Of a DNA stretch of 64,000 nt, positions 46,384 to 56,189 are shown piece after piece. Source of the DNA: Chelydra serpentina (Eukaryota > Chordata > Testudines > Chelydridae); NCBI GenBank assembly GCA_037349315.1, contig JBAIAC010000276.1, positions 248,001 through 312,000 on the forward strand, read 5' to 3'. Position 1 is the stretch's first letter; each line of letters starts with the position of its first letter. The position numbers were made by a program, and so were the translations under genes. Under the pieces are notes generated by a model. The model made no database searches and had not been told where the DNA came from. It was given only the letters and a program-made list of their open reading frames with translations.

Positions 46384-47930
46384 ATAATCGCTTTTCTCTT
46401 TTGTTGGTTCCTTGTCTGGAAGTGGTTTAATTTCAGTCACATTGTGTTAGAATCACATTATCAATAGAATGAGACACTAAATGTTTCAAAGCCCAGCCGG
46501 TCACGCAGGTCACACAGCATGGAGACATACAAGGGGCTGGGATGTATCATCGGAGAAAGAACATTTGGAAACCTGCATCTCCCGTCCCCTTCCCTTCACT
46601 GTTATGATTCCAGCTGTGTGCGATGTTTGCATGATGTTCCTGCGTGATGGAGAAATAAAGTTTTGGGTCAGTTTTTGCTCCTGCAGATTCCTTTGCTGTT
46701 ACAATTATAATGACATGAACTAAAGGGAGGCAAAATAAAAATAAACCCAAAATTGCACTAGAGGTAGGGAAAGAGAAGATCATGCTTAAGCCAAACACGT
46801 CAAAATACAAATGAATACTAAAGAGGGGGAGGGGAGAAGAGATCAGGAATGTCAAAATCCCTTTGATATTTGAACTCACGTTGCTAGAATCAAAGTTCAG
46901 ACTTGACACTGTGGGAAACATACTACTGCCCGTCTCTCTGCACACCTGTGGTGAGCAACATCGAGTTGGGACACCTGTTCTGCTTCAATCGTTTATTGTC
47001 TCACAGTGTTATCTTTCTCTTCCTTCTCCCCCCATTTCTCTTCTCCAGTGGCTCTGTCTTTCTCCTCTTGCTCCCTCTCCCCCTGCCCTGTCCCAGGGAG
47101 TCTCACTCTACAGCATTTAGGACAAGCCAGAGCTTCCATGTTCTGCACATGATCCTGTGTCAGGACGTGTGACCCAGGTCAGAACCAGTCACCAGAACAA
47201 ATTGACCCTTTATGGGGAACTCCTCTGCCCACCCCCCAAATTACGCCCCCCCCCACTAACGGGGGTGGGGTACAGCTCTGACTGAGAGGCCCCACAGGAA
47301 AAATTTCAGCACAAAGACAAATTTGTGTGAAATGTTGAGAAGTGACGAGCCCCCTTCCCCCCCCCATCCCCAGAACTCTAGTGTCACCCCCATGGCAGCA
47401 GCCCAGGGGACCCAGTGGGATGGGGTTACAGAACACAAGGGGGGAGGCAGCAGGGGAGAGAGGGGACAGGGAGTCTCTCTTTTTCCTTCTTTCCACTTTC
47501 TCTTCGTCTCTTTCCTTCCAGGAACGGCAGTCACAGCAGGGAGGGTTTGTCTCATTGTAAGGGACCCGTGTCTGTCACGGGGGTCGTGGACGTGACGGAT
47601 TCTGTGCCTTGCTGTGACCTCCGTGACTTCTGCAGCAGCCGCTGTGGCTGACTCCAGGGCCGCCCAAGCAGCTGACTCTGGGGACCACCCGAGCAGTGAC
47701 CAATGGGGCTGCCCTGGGGACCCCTTGACCAGTGGCCCCCGGCAGCACTCCTGGGGTGGCCGGAGCAGCAGCTGCCCCCTGGGGCTCCCCATTCCCCAGC
47801 AGCAGCCGGAGTAGCACCGGCCCCAGGGCTGCTCCCCCGGTAGCTGGTCTCATTAGCCATCAAATACATCGAAACGCTTCCACCTGCAAGTGGATTTAGC
47901 CCAGGACCCTCAGAGTCAGCAGCTGTTACA
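46384..47930. other. No gene recognised
   Basis: 46.4-47.1 kb is unique-looking. 47.60-47.84 kb is GC-rich with loose repetition of 'gggg-cgagcag-tgacc' words. No exon or tRNA was found. Confidence 0.4.
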
Positions 47931-47932
47931 CG

Positions 47933-47990
47933 CCCCCCCCCCCCCCCCCCCCGAAGACTCTGCCTCCCCCCCCCCCCCCATCCGTCCTTC
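47933..47990. repeat. Poly-C tracts
   Basis: Two C-runs separated by GAAGACTCTGCCTC, immediately before the segment that duplicates the left end of the window. Prone to slippage and assembly error. Confidence 0.9.
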
Positions 47991-48560
47991 GTCCTTACGG
48001 CTGGTAAAAAGTGCTGGGGCCACGGCCCTCTAAGCCCCCCCGACACAGAGCCTGGCAGGCAGCAGCATCTGTGTGTGTGTGTGAGAGAGAGAGAGAGAGC
48101 GAGAGTGGTGTGCTGAGCTGAGCCAGTGAGGGCTAAATTCAGGGATGTGCCCCTCCCCCTATCTCACTACGGGGGTGTCCCCCTCCCCCAGGAGGGGTTG
48201 CTTCCAGCACCTGTCTGAGCTTAGAGACAGCGTGCGACACACTCTCTCTTCCCCAACACACACACACTCTCTGCCCTGCCACACACACTTCAGTGGGGAA
48301 GCAGCTGGCAATCTAGTAGGCTGCCCATGGAGCAATGGGACAGAGAAACCTGCATCATGTGATGCTGCACCAGCCCATGAGCCATTGCAAACCCCTCCCA
48401 AAGCCCCCTGCGGCCAGTGGCACAGTGCAATAGCTACCCACAATGCACTGCTTCCGTAGTTGACAGGATTCAAACCTCTGCAGGGAAACCCCAATGGATT
48501 TCTAGTCCATCGCCTTCACCACTCGGCCACAACTACTTGCTTTCTCACTACACTCTAGTT
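47985..48560 (+). repeat. tRNA-Ser block paralogous to the left edge
   Basis: Matches 1-800 in direct orientation, with internal deletions: CGTCCTTACGGCTGGTAA, a TG/GA microsatellite, the transposon-like repeat (48,260-48,460) and a minus-strand tRNA-Ser. Confidence 0.8.
48455..48536 (-). tRNA. tRNA-Ser-AGA
   Basis: 82 nt. Acceptor GTAGTTG/CAACTAC paired, A box GTGGCCGAGTGG, anticodon loop CTAGAAA. B box is GGTTTGAATCC, losing C56, and the variable-arm and T-stem region is altered (TGCAGAGG). No T-run nearby. Confidence 0.87.
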
Positions 48561-48682
48561 CTGTTCTCACTGCGTGATCGTTTCCTATTGTTTCCTCAGA
48601 CCAGCTTCCACAACACACTCACTGCCGTGCCATTGTGTAAGTGTGTCCCCAGGACATCAGTGATTGCAATCGCAGGGGGCAG

Positions 48683-49176
48683 CATAGGCATCGACTCCGT
48701 GCGTACTCCGGGGCTGGAGAACCCACGGGGAAAAATTGGTGTGTGCTCTGCACCCACCGGCAGCTCCCCACCGCCCTGCCCAGCTCACCTCCGCCTCCGC
48801 TCCGCCTGCTCCCCTGAGTGCGCTGCGTGGCCACTTTCCCCCCTAGCTCCCAGCGCCTGCTCCGCAAAAACAGCTGGAGCGCGGCAAGCCTGTGAGCTCA
48901 GGAAAAGCGGCTTGGCTGCGGTGGCACCTCAGGAGATGGAGGTTAGATTGGCGCGGGGGGCAGGGGGGCTGGCGGGGAGCTGCCGGTGGGTCCTCGGCTG
49001 CTTCTCCTCCCTCCCTCCCAGGCGTGCAAGTCTGGGAGGGTGGGGGAATGCAGCGTTCCTGGGGGAGGGGGTGGGGATTTGGGGAAGGGGTGGAATGGGG
49101 GCGGGGCCAGGGGTGGAGTTTGGGTGGGGCCGGGGGTGCGAGCACCCACCGGCGCAGATTGAAGTCAGCGCCTGTG
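48683..49176. mobile_element. 494-bp terminal-inverted-repeat DNA element
   Basis: Ends CATAGGCATCGACTC and GAAGTCAGCGCCTGTG form imperfect inverted repeats of about 15 bp. The interior is GC-rich and repeats the CACCCACCGGC word near both ends. It sits in the upstream flank of the Ser block (after GATTGCAATCGCAGGGGGCA), absent from the other Ser blocks. No transposase. Confidence 0.65.
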
Positions 49177-49179
49177 CTA

Positions 49180-49670
49180 CCTGGGCCAGATCTACCCGTT
49201 ATTTAAACCGTAAATTATGAAGCAACGTGAGTTCCGGTGCCTGTGATTTTAAATGTTTATTACTGGGAAATGGGTACAATTTCATCACTCTGTAAAGGCA
49301 ACTGTACCTTTCATTTCAGGAACACGCATGGAACCTAATGACTGGGGAAAAGACTATTCCAGAGTCTGGTATCTCTCAAACTAGGAGACTCCAAAATTGA
49401 AAAGGAATGATGGGTTTCATTTCAAGATTATCTGAATCTGGAGTATCTATTTGGAGCATAGATATAAAACAAAACATTCACTATTTCGACCACTGGGCAG
49501 TAGAAACTGTCTCTGAAACTATAATGCATGGTATTAAGGGGTTGGCTATTGCAGAAACAATACACCATTTCACATGTGCATGGCATTGCTAAACTTTTTA
49601 ACCAAACACAAATAAAAGTTAATAAACTAATTTCAGGAAACAATATGAAGGCAAAATGTCCTAAATAAAT
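49180..49670. other. No gene recognised
   Basis: AT-rich sequence between the DNA element and the Cys block. No element ends or tRNA. Confidence 0.4.
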
Positions 49671-49674
49671 TTGT

Positions 49675-50490
49675 TGTCCTGCTTAGCAGAGTTATACAGC
49701 AATTACCATAACAACTCATTAGAAAACATTAAAAAACAGAGAGAAAGTTGCCTAAACTTATTCGTAATAAAGAGCTCATTGGCATTCCCCTTAGAGTATA
49801 ACCAAGCAGGAGTGAATTGGCAACGTGTGAAATTGTTAAAACAAATTCCCTGTTAGGGCCAGTCCCAATGTGGGGTCAGTGACGCTGCATCCAAACTGAG
49901 GTACATGTTATTCAAAACAGTCTTGTTCACTGGCCAGTTGCCCCTATTGAATGCAGACACAGCCATATTCGATAAATCCGTTACTGTCCATTCAGTAGGA
50001 TATTTCCAACTCATTCATAAATAATGAAGCTGCTCTAAGCGGATGGGAGAGAGCTCTCCCCTCAGTGTAGTTCATCCACCTCCCCGAGAGGCGGGAGCTA
50101 TGTCAGTGGGAGAAGCTATGTCAGTGGGTGTGCAAGCTGTGGTGTCTACATGTTTATATAAAGTTTAATCCAACCCCATTTTTAAAACCACTGTGGTCTG
50201 TGCATGGAAAAGGAGCTCGCTGAGGCAGGGCCTGTCCTTCAAGAGCGGTAAGATCACTGACATCCCACCAGCTCTCCTGGGGGTATAGCTCAGTGGTAGA
50301 GTGTTTGACTGCAGATCAAGTGGTCCTTGGTTCAAATCCAAGTGCCCCCTTGCAAGCCTGTTCCTTTAACAAAAATAATAATTACAAATCTATTTCCATT
50401 CTGTTCAGGAGTTCCACTGAATAGGGATGAGTGAAAACACTCAACATTTCCCTGTGCAAATGCATAAAAACCTAGCAAACACGTCCCTCC
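49675..50490 (+). repeat. tRNA-Cys block, copy 3 (MITE-free)
   Basis: Collinear with 40,665-41,530, but lacks the 125-bp element downstream of the tRNA (about 50,415-50,435) and has extra sequence just before the tRNA (50,180-50,278). Confidence 0.85.
50279..50350 (+). tRNA. tRNA-Cys-GCA
   Basis: 72 nt. Acceptor GGGGGTA/TGCCCCC, D arm and anticodon stem (TTTGA/TCAAG) intact, loop CTGCAGA, B box GGTTCAAATCC. The cleanest of the three Cys copies. No TTTT within 30 bases. Confidence 0.93.
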
Positions 50491-50762
50491 GCTGAAATCA
50501 GTTCTAATCCTCCAACTGTCTAGTTTATGTTTTCATCAATTAAACAAAGCTATAATATGAACTCACATTTGCAGGTCCTTGGTCTCCATGGGCGACAATG
50601 TGCAGAAGAACAAGAACCCCGTCCACTTGGGAGGAACGGACTCACATCTTGCTGGGAACTCGGCTCCTTGTGCCCAGAGTGTCTCTGGCCCCTCCGTAGA
50701 TGACCCGAGAAACACAGTGTCCGTCTTCTCTAAAGAAGTGCTTGGAGAGCCTTTCCTTATAT

Positions 50763-50835
50763 GACCGCGTGGCCTAATGGATCAGGCGTCTTACTTCGGA
50801 TCAGAAAATTGAGGGGTCAAGTCCCTTTGCGGTTG
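50763..50835 (+). tRNA. tRNA-Arg-TCG, decayed
   Basis: 73 nt. GACCGCG/TGCGGTT acceptor with G-T ends, A box GTGGCCTAATGG, anticodon loop CTTCGGA (TCG). Defects: one anticodon-stem mismatch (T30-C40) and T loop GTCAAGT, losing T54. TTTTTT lies about 35 bases downstream. Confidence 0.85.
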
Positions 50836-51110
50836 TGCTTTGTGCACTTTGTACTGAACGTCCGGCTTTTTTCAGGGCTGGAGCCTCTTCTTGGCTGCTC
50901 TGGCTTCAGCTACAGCCCGAGGAAGGAGGTTGTCAGGGGTTCCCTCCCCATTCTGAACTCTGGGGTACAGTCATGGGCACCTGCATGAAAGACCCCCAAA
51001 GCTTATTTTTACCAGTTTAGGATAAAAACTTCCTCAAAGCACAAATCCCTTTTGTCCTTGAACGGCACGCTGCCACCACCAAGTGATTTAAACAAACATT
51101 CAGGGAGGGT

Positions 51111-51802
51111 GTAACGAAGTGGGACTGTTCCTAATGTTTCCTCTGAATACTGAGTGGGTGCCTCAGTTTCCCCTATGCCTCAGTTTCCCCTCTGCATTTC
51201 TTAAGTCTCTAGGTGGTGGGATAAGGGTGTGTGATTGTTGCAAAGCCCTAGAGGGCCAGTGTGATGACACAGAATGGCCGACACCCTGTCTCCTGGCAAC
51301 TGCTGGCCTGGTCCCCTTCCCTGCAAAGGTGCCGGCTGAAGGGGTTGGGGAACAAAGGGATCAGGTGATCTCCTGGCCCAGGAAGGAGACAAAGGCACAG
51401 GTGGGGCTGGAGAGTTTGGAGCTGGCTGGGCACATGGAGGGAGGTCCAGATGGACCTCTGGCCTCCCCACCCCTCAAGATGGACCTGACTGAGGGGTCCT
51501 GTTCTCTGTACCTACAAGCTCTGGTTTAGACTCTGTTCCTGTTGTGTAATAAACCTTCTGTTTCACTGGCTGGCTGAGAGTCACGTCTGACGGTGGAGTT
51601 GGGGGCAGGGCCCTCTGGCTTCCCCACGAGCCCCGCTGGGTGAAGAAGGGGATGCTGAATGCTCTGGGATCAGACCCAGGAAGGTAGAAGCTGGGGAAGC
51701 TTCTTGCCCTGGAGACAGTCGGATCAGCGAGGAGGCTCCTCCGGAGTCCTGACTGGCTTCGTAAGGAGCAGTTCTAGAGAATCGCCCGGGGACTCTGTGA
51801 CA
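51111..51802 (+). mobile_element. Solo LTR
   Basis: A 692-bp unit beginning TGTAACGAAGTGGGAC and ending GACTCTGTGACA, i.e. TG...CA termini. A polyadenylation signal TAATAAACC lies near 51,548, about two thirds along. No flanking gag or pol. Retroviral-type LTR, probably from recombination between the two LTRs of a former provirus. A target duplication was not verified. Confidence 0.65.
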
Positions 51803-51837
51803 GGGGCATCGGCAGAGCAGTGACTGGGGAGCCCAGC

Positions 51838-52405
51838 CCCTCACAGCCCCTCCCCCTCACACTGACACCCCCATGGACCCTCCCCCTCACAGCCCCTCCC
51901 CCTCACTCTGACACCCCCACGGACCCTCCCCTCGCAGCCCCTCCCCATCACACTGACATCCCCATGGACCCTCCCCCTCACAGCCCCTCCCTTCACACTG
52001 ACACGCCCATGGACCCTCCCCATCACAGCCCCTCCCCTTCACACTGACACCCCCATGGACCCTCCCCATCACAGCCCCTCCCCTCACAGAGACACCCCCA
52101 TGGACCCTCCCCCTCACAGCCCGTCCCCCTCACACTGACACCCCCATGGACCCTCCCCATCACAGCCCCTCCCTTCACACTGACACTCCCATGGACCCTA
52201 CCCCTCACAGCCCCTCCCCTCACACTGACACCCCCATGGACCCTCCCCCTCACAGCCCCTCCCCTTCACACTGACACCCCCATGGACCCTCCCCCTCACA
52301 GCCCCTCCCCTCACACTGACACCCCCATGGACCCTCCCCCTCACAGCCCCTCCCCTCACACTGACACCCCCATGGACCCTCCCCCTCACAGCCCCTCCCT
52401 TCACA
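51838..52405 (+). repeat. 45/46-bp minisatellite, about 12 units
   Basis: The unit is CACACTGACACCCCCATGGA followed by CCCTCCCCCTCACAGCCCC and TCCC. Unit length alternates between 45 and 46 bp, so no frame persists. C-rich plus strand. Confidence 0.95.
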
Positions 52406-52409
52406 CACG

Positions 52410-52865
52410 CAGGGACTTGTTTGCTGGGCTCTGACATTACAAACCCAGGGGGAGGTTTCTGAGGATTTACTCCCTGAGCCCCTCCCCCTCTCACCGCTCC
52501 CCTGAGTGCAGAGGGGCTGGGCTCAGGCAGCCAGTTTCACCCAGGGATTTCCCAGCCCAGGCCCCCGAGTCTCCTCTGCCCGTATCTACCAGTGACACTG
52601 CGCGTGGGCGGCGGCTACAAGGGGCTCGGGGAGGCTGAACCTCCCCAAACGGGGCAAGAAATGCTGGTGGGACGCACCCCCCTTGGAGGGGGGCTGGGCC
52701 GCTGCCTTGGGACAGACCCTCCCGAGGAGTGGGGGAGCCACCGGCACTCAGACCTCACGCACAGGCCTGGCTCTCGCCTTCAGCCCAGGCAGCCAGAGGG
52801 GCCGGGGAGCTCCCTGGCAGTCCCACACCTCAGCCACCTCTTGCCTCACGGCCTCGGGTCCTGGC
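52410..52865. other. No gene recognised
   Basis: GC-rich sequence without a domain-bearing frame. The initiator-Met block begins about 52,870. Confidence 0.4.
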
Positions 52866-52869
52866 GCTC

Positions 52870-53070
52870 TGCTGGTCGCCCCCTCGCTTGCAGGCCCAGA
52901 GCAAAAAGAAACAAGCACCTGCCTAGCAGAGGATGGTTTCGATCCATCGACCTCTGGGTTATGGGCCCAGCACGCTGCCGCTGCGCCACTCTGCTGGGTC
53001 TCTGCCTCCAGCACCCAGCCCCCAGCCTCCAGCATCCACACTAGCGCCTTGCGAGCGCTGGCGCTGGCCA
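52870..53070 (-). repeat. Initiator-Met block, copy 2
   Basis: Matches 36,725-36,855 plus 37,020-37,085 directly (CGCTTGCAGGCCCAGAGCAA and CTAGCGCCTTGCGAGCGCTG), without the intervening CR1 tail. Confidence 0.85.
52924..52995 (-). tRNA. Initiator tRNA-Met (CAT), copy 2
   Basis: 72 nt, with the same body as the 36.8 kb copy: AGCAGAG acceptor, three G-C pairs closing the anticodon loop CCCATAA, A54 in T loop ATCGAAA. TTTCTTTTT terminator on the minus strand. Likely functional. Confidence 0.95.
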
Positions 53071-53099
53071 GCAGAGATCTCAGCCACAATGCCCCAGAT

Positions 53100-53640
53100 G
53101 GGCAAACGCTGTGGGCTCCTGAAGCCTCTGCCCTCCTATGGATCTGGGCTTTTGTTCTTCCCTTGCTCTTTCTCAGCAAGGGGAAGGAAAGAAGCTCTCC
53201 TTCTAGCTGGAGTCACAAGGGTGAGGTAAGGATGACTTCCTGGGAGCCGGCTCCAGTTCTTTGCTCTACCAGCCGACCCACCGACGAGCTGCCAACACTT
53301 TCTCCAGGGTCGCCCAGCGGTGTGTGCCAGGGCGAGCGCCGGCCAAGTGGATGGAGTTTGAAGGGAAGGGGCAGAGTCCCGTGACACAGTTTCTGTGGTG
53401 TAGTGGTTATCACGTTTGCCTAACACGCAAAAGGCCCCTGGTTTGACACCAGGCAGAAACATGATGGTTTCCTTTTCCCTAGCTGTCCAGCAAGGCACTT
53501 CTCAATCTGCCACTGGCCTGTCCTTGGGATAACCCCAACCCCCGCAGGACAGAGGGTGGGGAAATGAGCTGAGAAAGCGCCTTGGCATCAGCCAGGGAAA
53601 ATTGAAGGATCTCGGCCAGTCACCTCTTGGAGCCTTGTGG
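53100..53640 (+). repeat. tRNA-Val block, copy 3
   Basis: Matches 25,745-26,230 and 34,620-35,085 directly (TTGCTCTTTCTCAGCAAGGG and GGGATAACCCCAACCCC). It lacks the Phe gene present in the other two copies. Confidence 0.8.
53389..53461 (+). tRNA. tRNA-Val-AAC
   Basis: 73 nt. Acceptor GTTTCTG/CAGAAAC perfect, A box TGGTGTAGTGG, anticodon stem TTTGC/GCAAA with loop CTAACAC (AAC), T stem CCTGG/CCAGG perfect. T loop TTTGACA has lost C56. TTTT follows about 11 bases downstream. The best Val gene in the window. Confidence 0.92.
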
Positions 53641-53835
53641 GTTTGCTGTAGACCCGGAAGCCTTTCTTCCTCCAGACTGTGAGGCCAGTGGGCGTGTGAG
53701 GACGTCCCAGGCAGTAAATGGCCCTTCCTAGGAAAGCCCAAGTCCTGAAAAGAAAAGAGTAACATCAAGGAGGGGACTGAAGAGCTGACTCCTGATGCTC
53801 TCAGGGGACACCGCAGGGGGAAATGATCTTCCCTA

Positions 53836-53908
53836 CACTTCACCAGGGACTTGAACCCTGGACCCTCAGATTAACAGTCTGATGCTCGACCAACTGAGCT
53901 CACCAGGC
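53836..53908 (-). pseudogene. tRNA-Lys body with GTT (Asn) anticodon
   Basis: 73 nt. The body and flanks belong to the Lys family (TAATCTGAGGGTCCAGGGTT, A box GAGCTCAGTTGG), but the loop is CTGTTAA, so TTT has become GTT. The anticodon stem TCAGA/TCTGA is perfect. The acceptor stem is broken (GCCTGGT against GTGAAGT). It probably cannot be charged, so this is a missense-type anticodon on a dying gene. Confidence 0.82.
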
Positions 53909-53974
53909 TCACATAAGGGAAGAGTTAGTTTGGTGCAGAAGACAAACTCACCAAGCATTCACTAGGGTGTGCAC

Positions 53975-54420
53975 CCAGGGAGCCCTGCCCTAGCCCCGCC
54001 CCCATCCACTCCCTCCCCACCTCAAAACCCCGAAACCCCCGTGCTCCTTGTCCCCTGACCGCTCCCTCCTGAGACCCCCCCACTGTAACTGCCTCCCTAG
54101 GACCCTACCGCCTACCTGTCCCCTGACTGCCCCGACCCCTCTCCACGCCCCCGCCCCTGACAGCCCCCCCCAATCCTTCACCCATCCAACCCCCCCTGCT
54201 CCTTGTTCCCTTACCGCCCCCTCCAGAGACCCCCCCCCGCCCCCTAATCACCCCCCGGGACCCCTCCAACAATCCTGTCCCCTGACTGCCCCGGCCCCTA
54301 GCCACACCCCCACCCCTGACAGGCCCCCCTGGGACTCCCACGCCCTATCCAGCACCCCCATTCCATGTCCCCTGACTGCCCGTCCCCTGACTGCTCCCTC
54401 TGTAGGGCTGTTTTAACCCC
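53975..54420. repeat. C-rich degenerate tandem repeat
   Basis: Imperfect repetition of TGTCCCCTGACTGCCCC and CCCCCACCCCTGACAG words at roughly 80-120 bp spacing. No gene. Confidence 0.65.
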
Positions 54421-54574
54421 TCCCGGGCAGGAGCAGGTAACCACCCCGCTACACCCACCCATGTCCCTTTTCCCATCTCTCTCTGCTCCCCACCTCCTGG
54501 CAGCTCTGTCTAGTGGCTGCTCCCACCCACACATTCAAAGTGGCAGAGGAAGTTCCCCCTCCTGGGGTGGGAAG

Positions 54575-54725
54575 GTTGCCTAGTGGTTAAGGCACAGGGT
54601 TCAGGTGTTCTGGGTTTGAGTCTCTGCTCTGCCACAGACTCCCTGCTTAGCCTTGGGACAGTCACTTCACCTCTGTGTGCCCTAGATCCCACCTGCCAAA
54701 TGGGGCCAATCCTGACCCTGCCTCC
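54575..54725 (+). mobile_element. MIR / CORE-SINE
   Basis: Starts with an A-box-like TTGCCTAGTGGTTAAGGCAC, then CTGGGTTTGAGTCTCTGCTC (B box), CTGCCACAGAC, and the core CTTGGGACAGTCACTTCACC and AAATGGGGCC. Order and spacing match the tRNA head plus core of MIR. This is an ancient SINE, not a tRNA gene. Confidence 0.75.
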
Positions 54726-54750
54726 TAGGCTAAATCCATTCATGGCTGTA

Positions 54751-54810
54751 CGGCTCGGAAGGCTGCTCCTCCCCCTCCAGGGGAGGGGGGAGGAGCAGCC
54801 TTCCGAGCCG
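54751..54810. repeat. Near-perfect 60-bp hairpin
   Basis: CGGCTCGGAAGGCTGCTCCT plus CCCCCT at the left pairs with AGGGGGGAGGAGCAGCC plus TTCCGAGCCG at the right. The stem is about 26 bp with one extra base and a loop of about 8 nt. It lies 25 bp after the MIR. No known element ends are visible. It could be a foldback or a small-RNA hairpin. Confidence 0.85.
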
Positions 54811-55021
54811 CAGCTCACTAGGGTGTGCCCGGACACACCCGCACACCCCGTGCGCACGCCTCTGTCGCCAAGAAAATGAGGGCCGGAAACAGCAGCTTTG
54901 TCCGGCACGCTTCTCAGCTCATTTCCCCACCCGCTGCCCTGCAGGGGTTGGCGTGATCCCAGTGGCCAAAAGGGGAGCACCTCGCTGGGCAGCTAATGGA
55001 GCTGGGAAAAGTAAAACTTCA

Positions 55022-55093
55022 TCTTTCTGCCTGGTTTAAAGCCAGGGGCCTTTTGCATGTCAGGCAAATGTGATAACCAGACACTAGAGAAAC
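55022..55093 (-). pseudogene. tRNA-Val with GAC anticodon, decayed
   Basis: 72 nt, in a Val block (flank matches 26,045-26,160 in reverse). The anticodon loop CTGACAT gives GAC where sisters have AAC. The acceptor GTTTCTC/CAGAAAG is mismatched at both ends and the T loop is CTTTAAA. Inactive. It borders the 57-bp array. Confidence 0.8.
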
Positions 55094-55120
55094 TCTGCTA
55101 CAGGGCTCTGCCCCTCCCCT

Positions 55121-56157
55121 CAGAGAGCAACAGCGACACCGGATGGCCACGTGGGGTAATGCACACAGCGTCTCTCTCAGAGAGCAACAGTGACACCGGG
55201 TGGCCACGTGGGGTAATGCACACAGCATCTCTCTCAGAGAGCAACAGTGACACCGGGTGGCCACGTGGGGTAATGCACACAGCGTCTCTCTCAGAGAGCG
55301 ACAGTGACACCGAGTGGCCACGTGGGGTAATGCACACAGCATCTCTCTCAGAGAGCAACAGTGACACCGGGTGGCCACGTGGGGTAATGCCCACAGCATC
55401 TCTCTCAGAGAGCAACAGTGACACCGGGTGGCCACGTGGGGTAATGCACACAGCGTCTCTCTCAGAGAGCAACAGTGACACCGAGTGGCCACGTGGGGTA
55501 ATGCACACAGCGTCTCTCTCAGAGAGCAACAGTGACACCGAGTGGCCACGTGGGGTAATGCACACAGCGTCTCTCTCAGAGAACAACAGTGACACCGAGT
55601 GGCCACGTGGGGTAATGCACACAGCGTCTCTCTCAGAGAGCGACAGTGACACCGAGTGGCCACGTGGGGTAATGCACACAGCATCTCTCTCAGAGAGCGA
55701 CAGTGACACCGAGTGGCCACGTGGGGTAATGCACACAGCGTCTCTCTCAGAGAGCAACAGTGACACCGTGTGGCCACGTGGGGTAATGCACACAGCGTCT
55801 CTCTCAGAGAGCGACAGTGACACCGAGTGGCCACGTGGGGTAATGCACACAGCGTCTCTCTCAGAGAGCAACAGTGACACCGGGTGGCCACGTGGGGTAA
55901 TGCACACAGCATCTCCCTCAGAGAGCAACAGTGACACCGGGTGGCCACGTGGGGTAAAGCACACAGCATCTCTCTCAGAGAGCAACAGTGACACCGAGTG
56001 GCCACGTGGGGTAATGCACACAGCGTCTCTCTCAGAGAGCGACAGTGACACCGAGTGGCCACGTGGGGTAATGCACACAGCATCTCTCTCAGAGAGCGAC
56101 AGTGACACCGAGTGGCCACGTGGGGTAATGCACACAGCCTCTCTCTGAGAGAGCAAC
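55121..56157 (-). repeat. 57-bp minisatellite, array B (18 units)
   Basis: Same unit as array A in reverse orientation, with very regular 57-bp spacing. Units carry CCACGTGG and the CTCTCTGAGAGAG palindrome. The 19-codon period leaves 360-390-codon frames open on both strands. It joins a Val pseudogene on the left to a Ser 5' half on the right. Variants alternate (GAGTGGCC/GGGTGGCC, GCGTC/GCATC). Confidence 0.97.
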
Positions 56158-56189
56158 GTCCATCGCCATAACCACTCGGCCACAACTAG
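56158..56189 (-). pseudogene. tRNA-Ser-AGA 5' half, truncated by the 57-bp array
   Basis: 32 nt covering acceptor 5' strand, D arm and the first anticodon-stem strand, ending at GATGGAC. The array begins exactly there and the 3' half is missing. The upstream flank is the standard Ser block. First base G to C. Confidence 0.85.

Noticed and set aside
54575..54650. tRNA-like A and B boxes
   Set aside because: The sequence continues into the MIR core and does not fold as a cloverleaf, so it is a SINE head.
55121..56157. CRISPR-like regular repeat
   Set aside because: Units are contiguous with no unique spacers, and the context is vertebrate.
55019..56185. Open frames of 361-388 codons across the 57-bp array
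   Set aside because: Three overlapping frames on two strands are open only because the unit is 19 codons; one frame also runs through a tRNA pseudogene.
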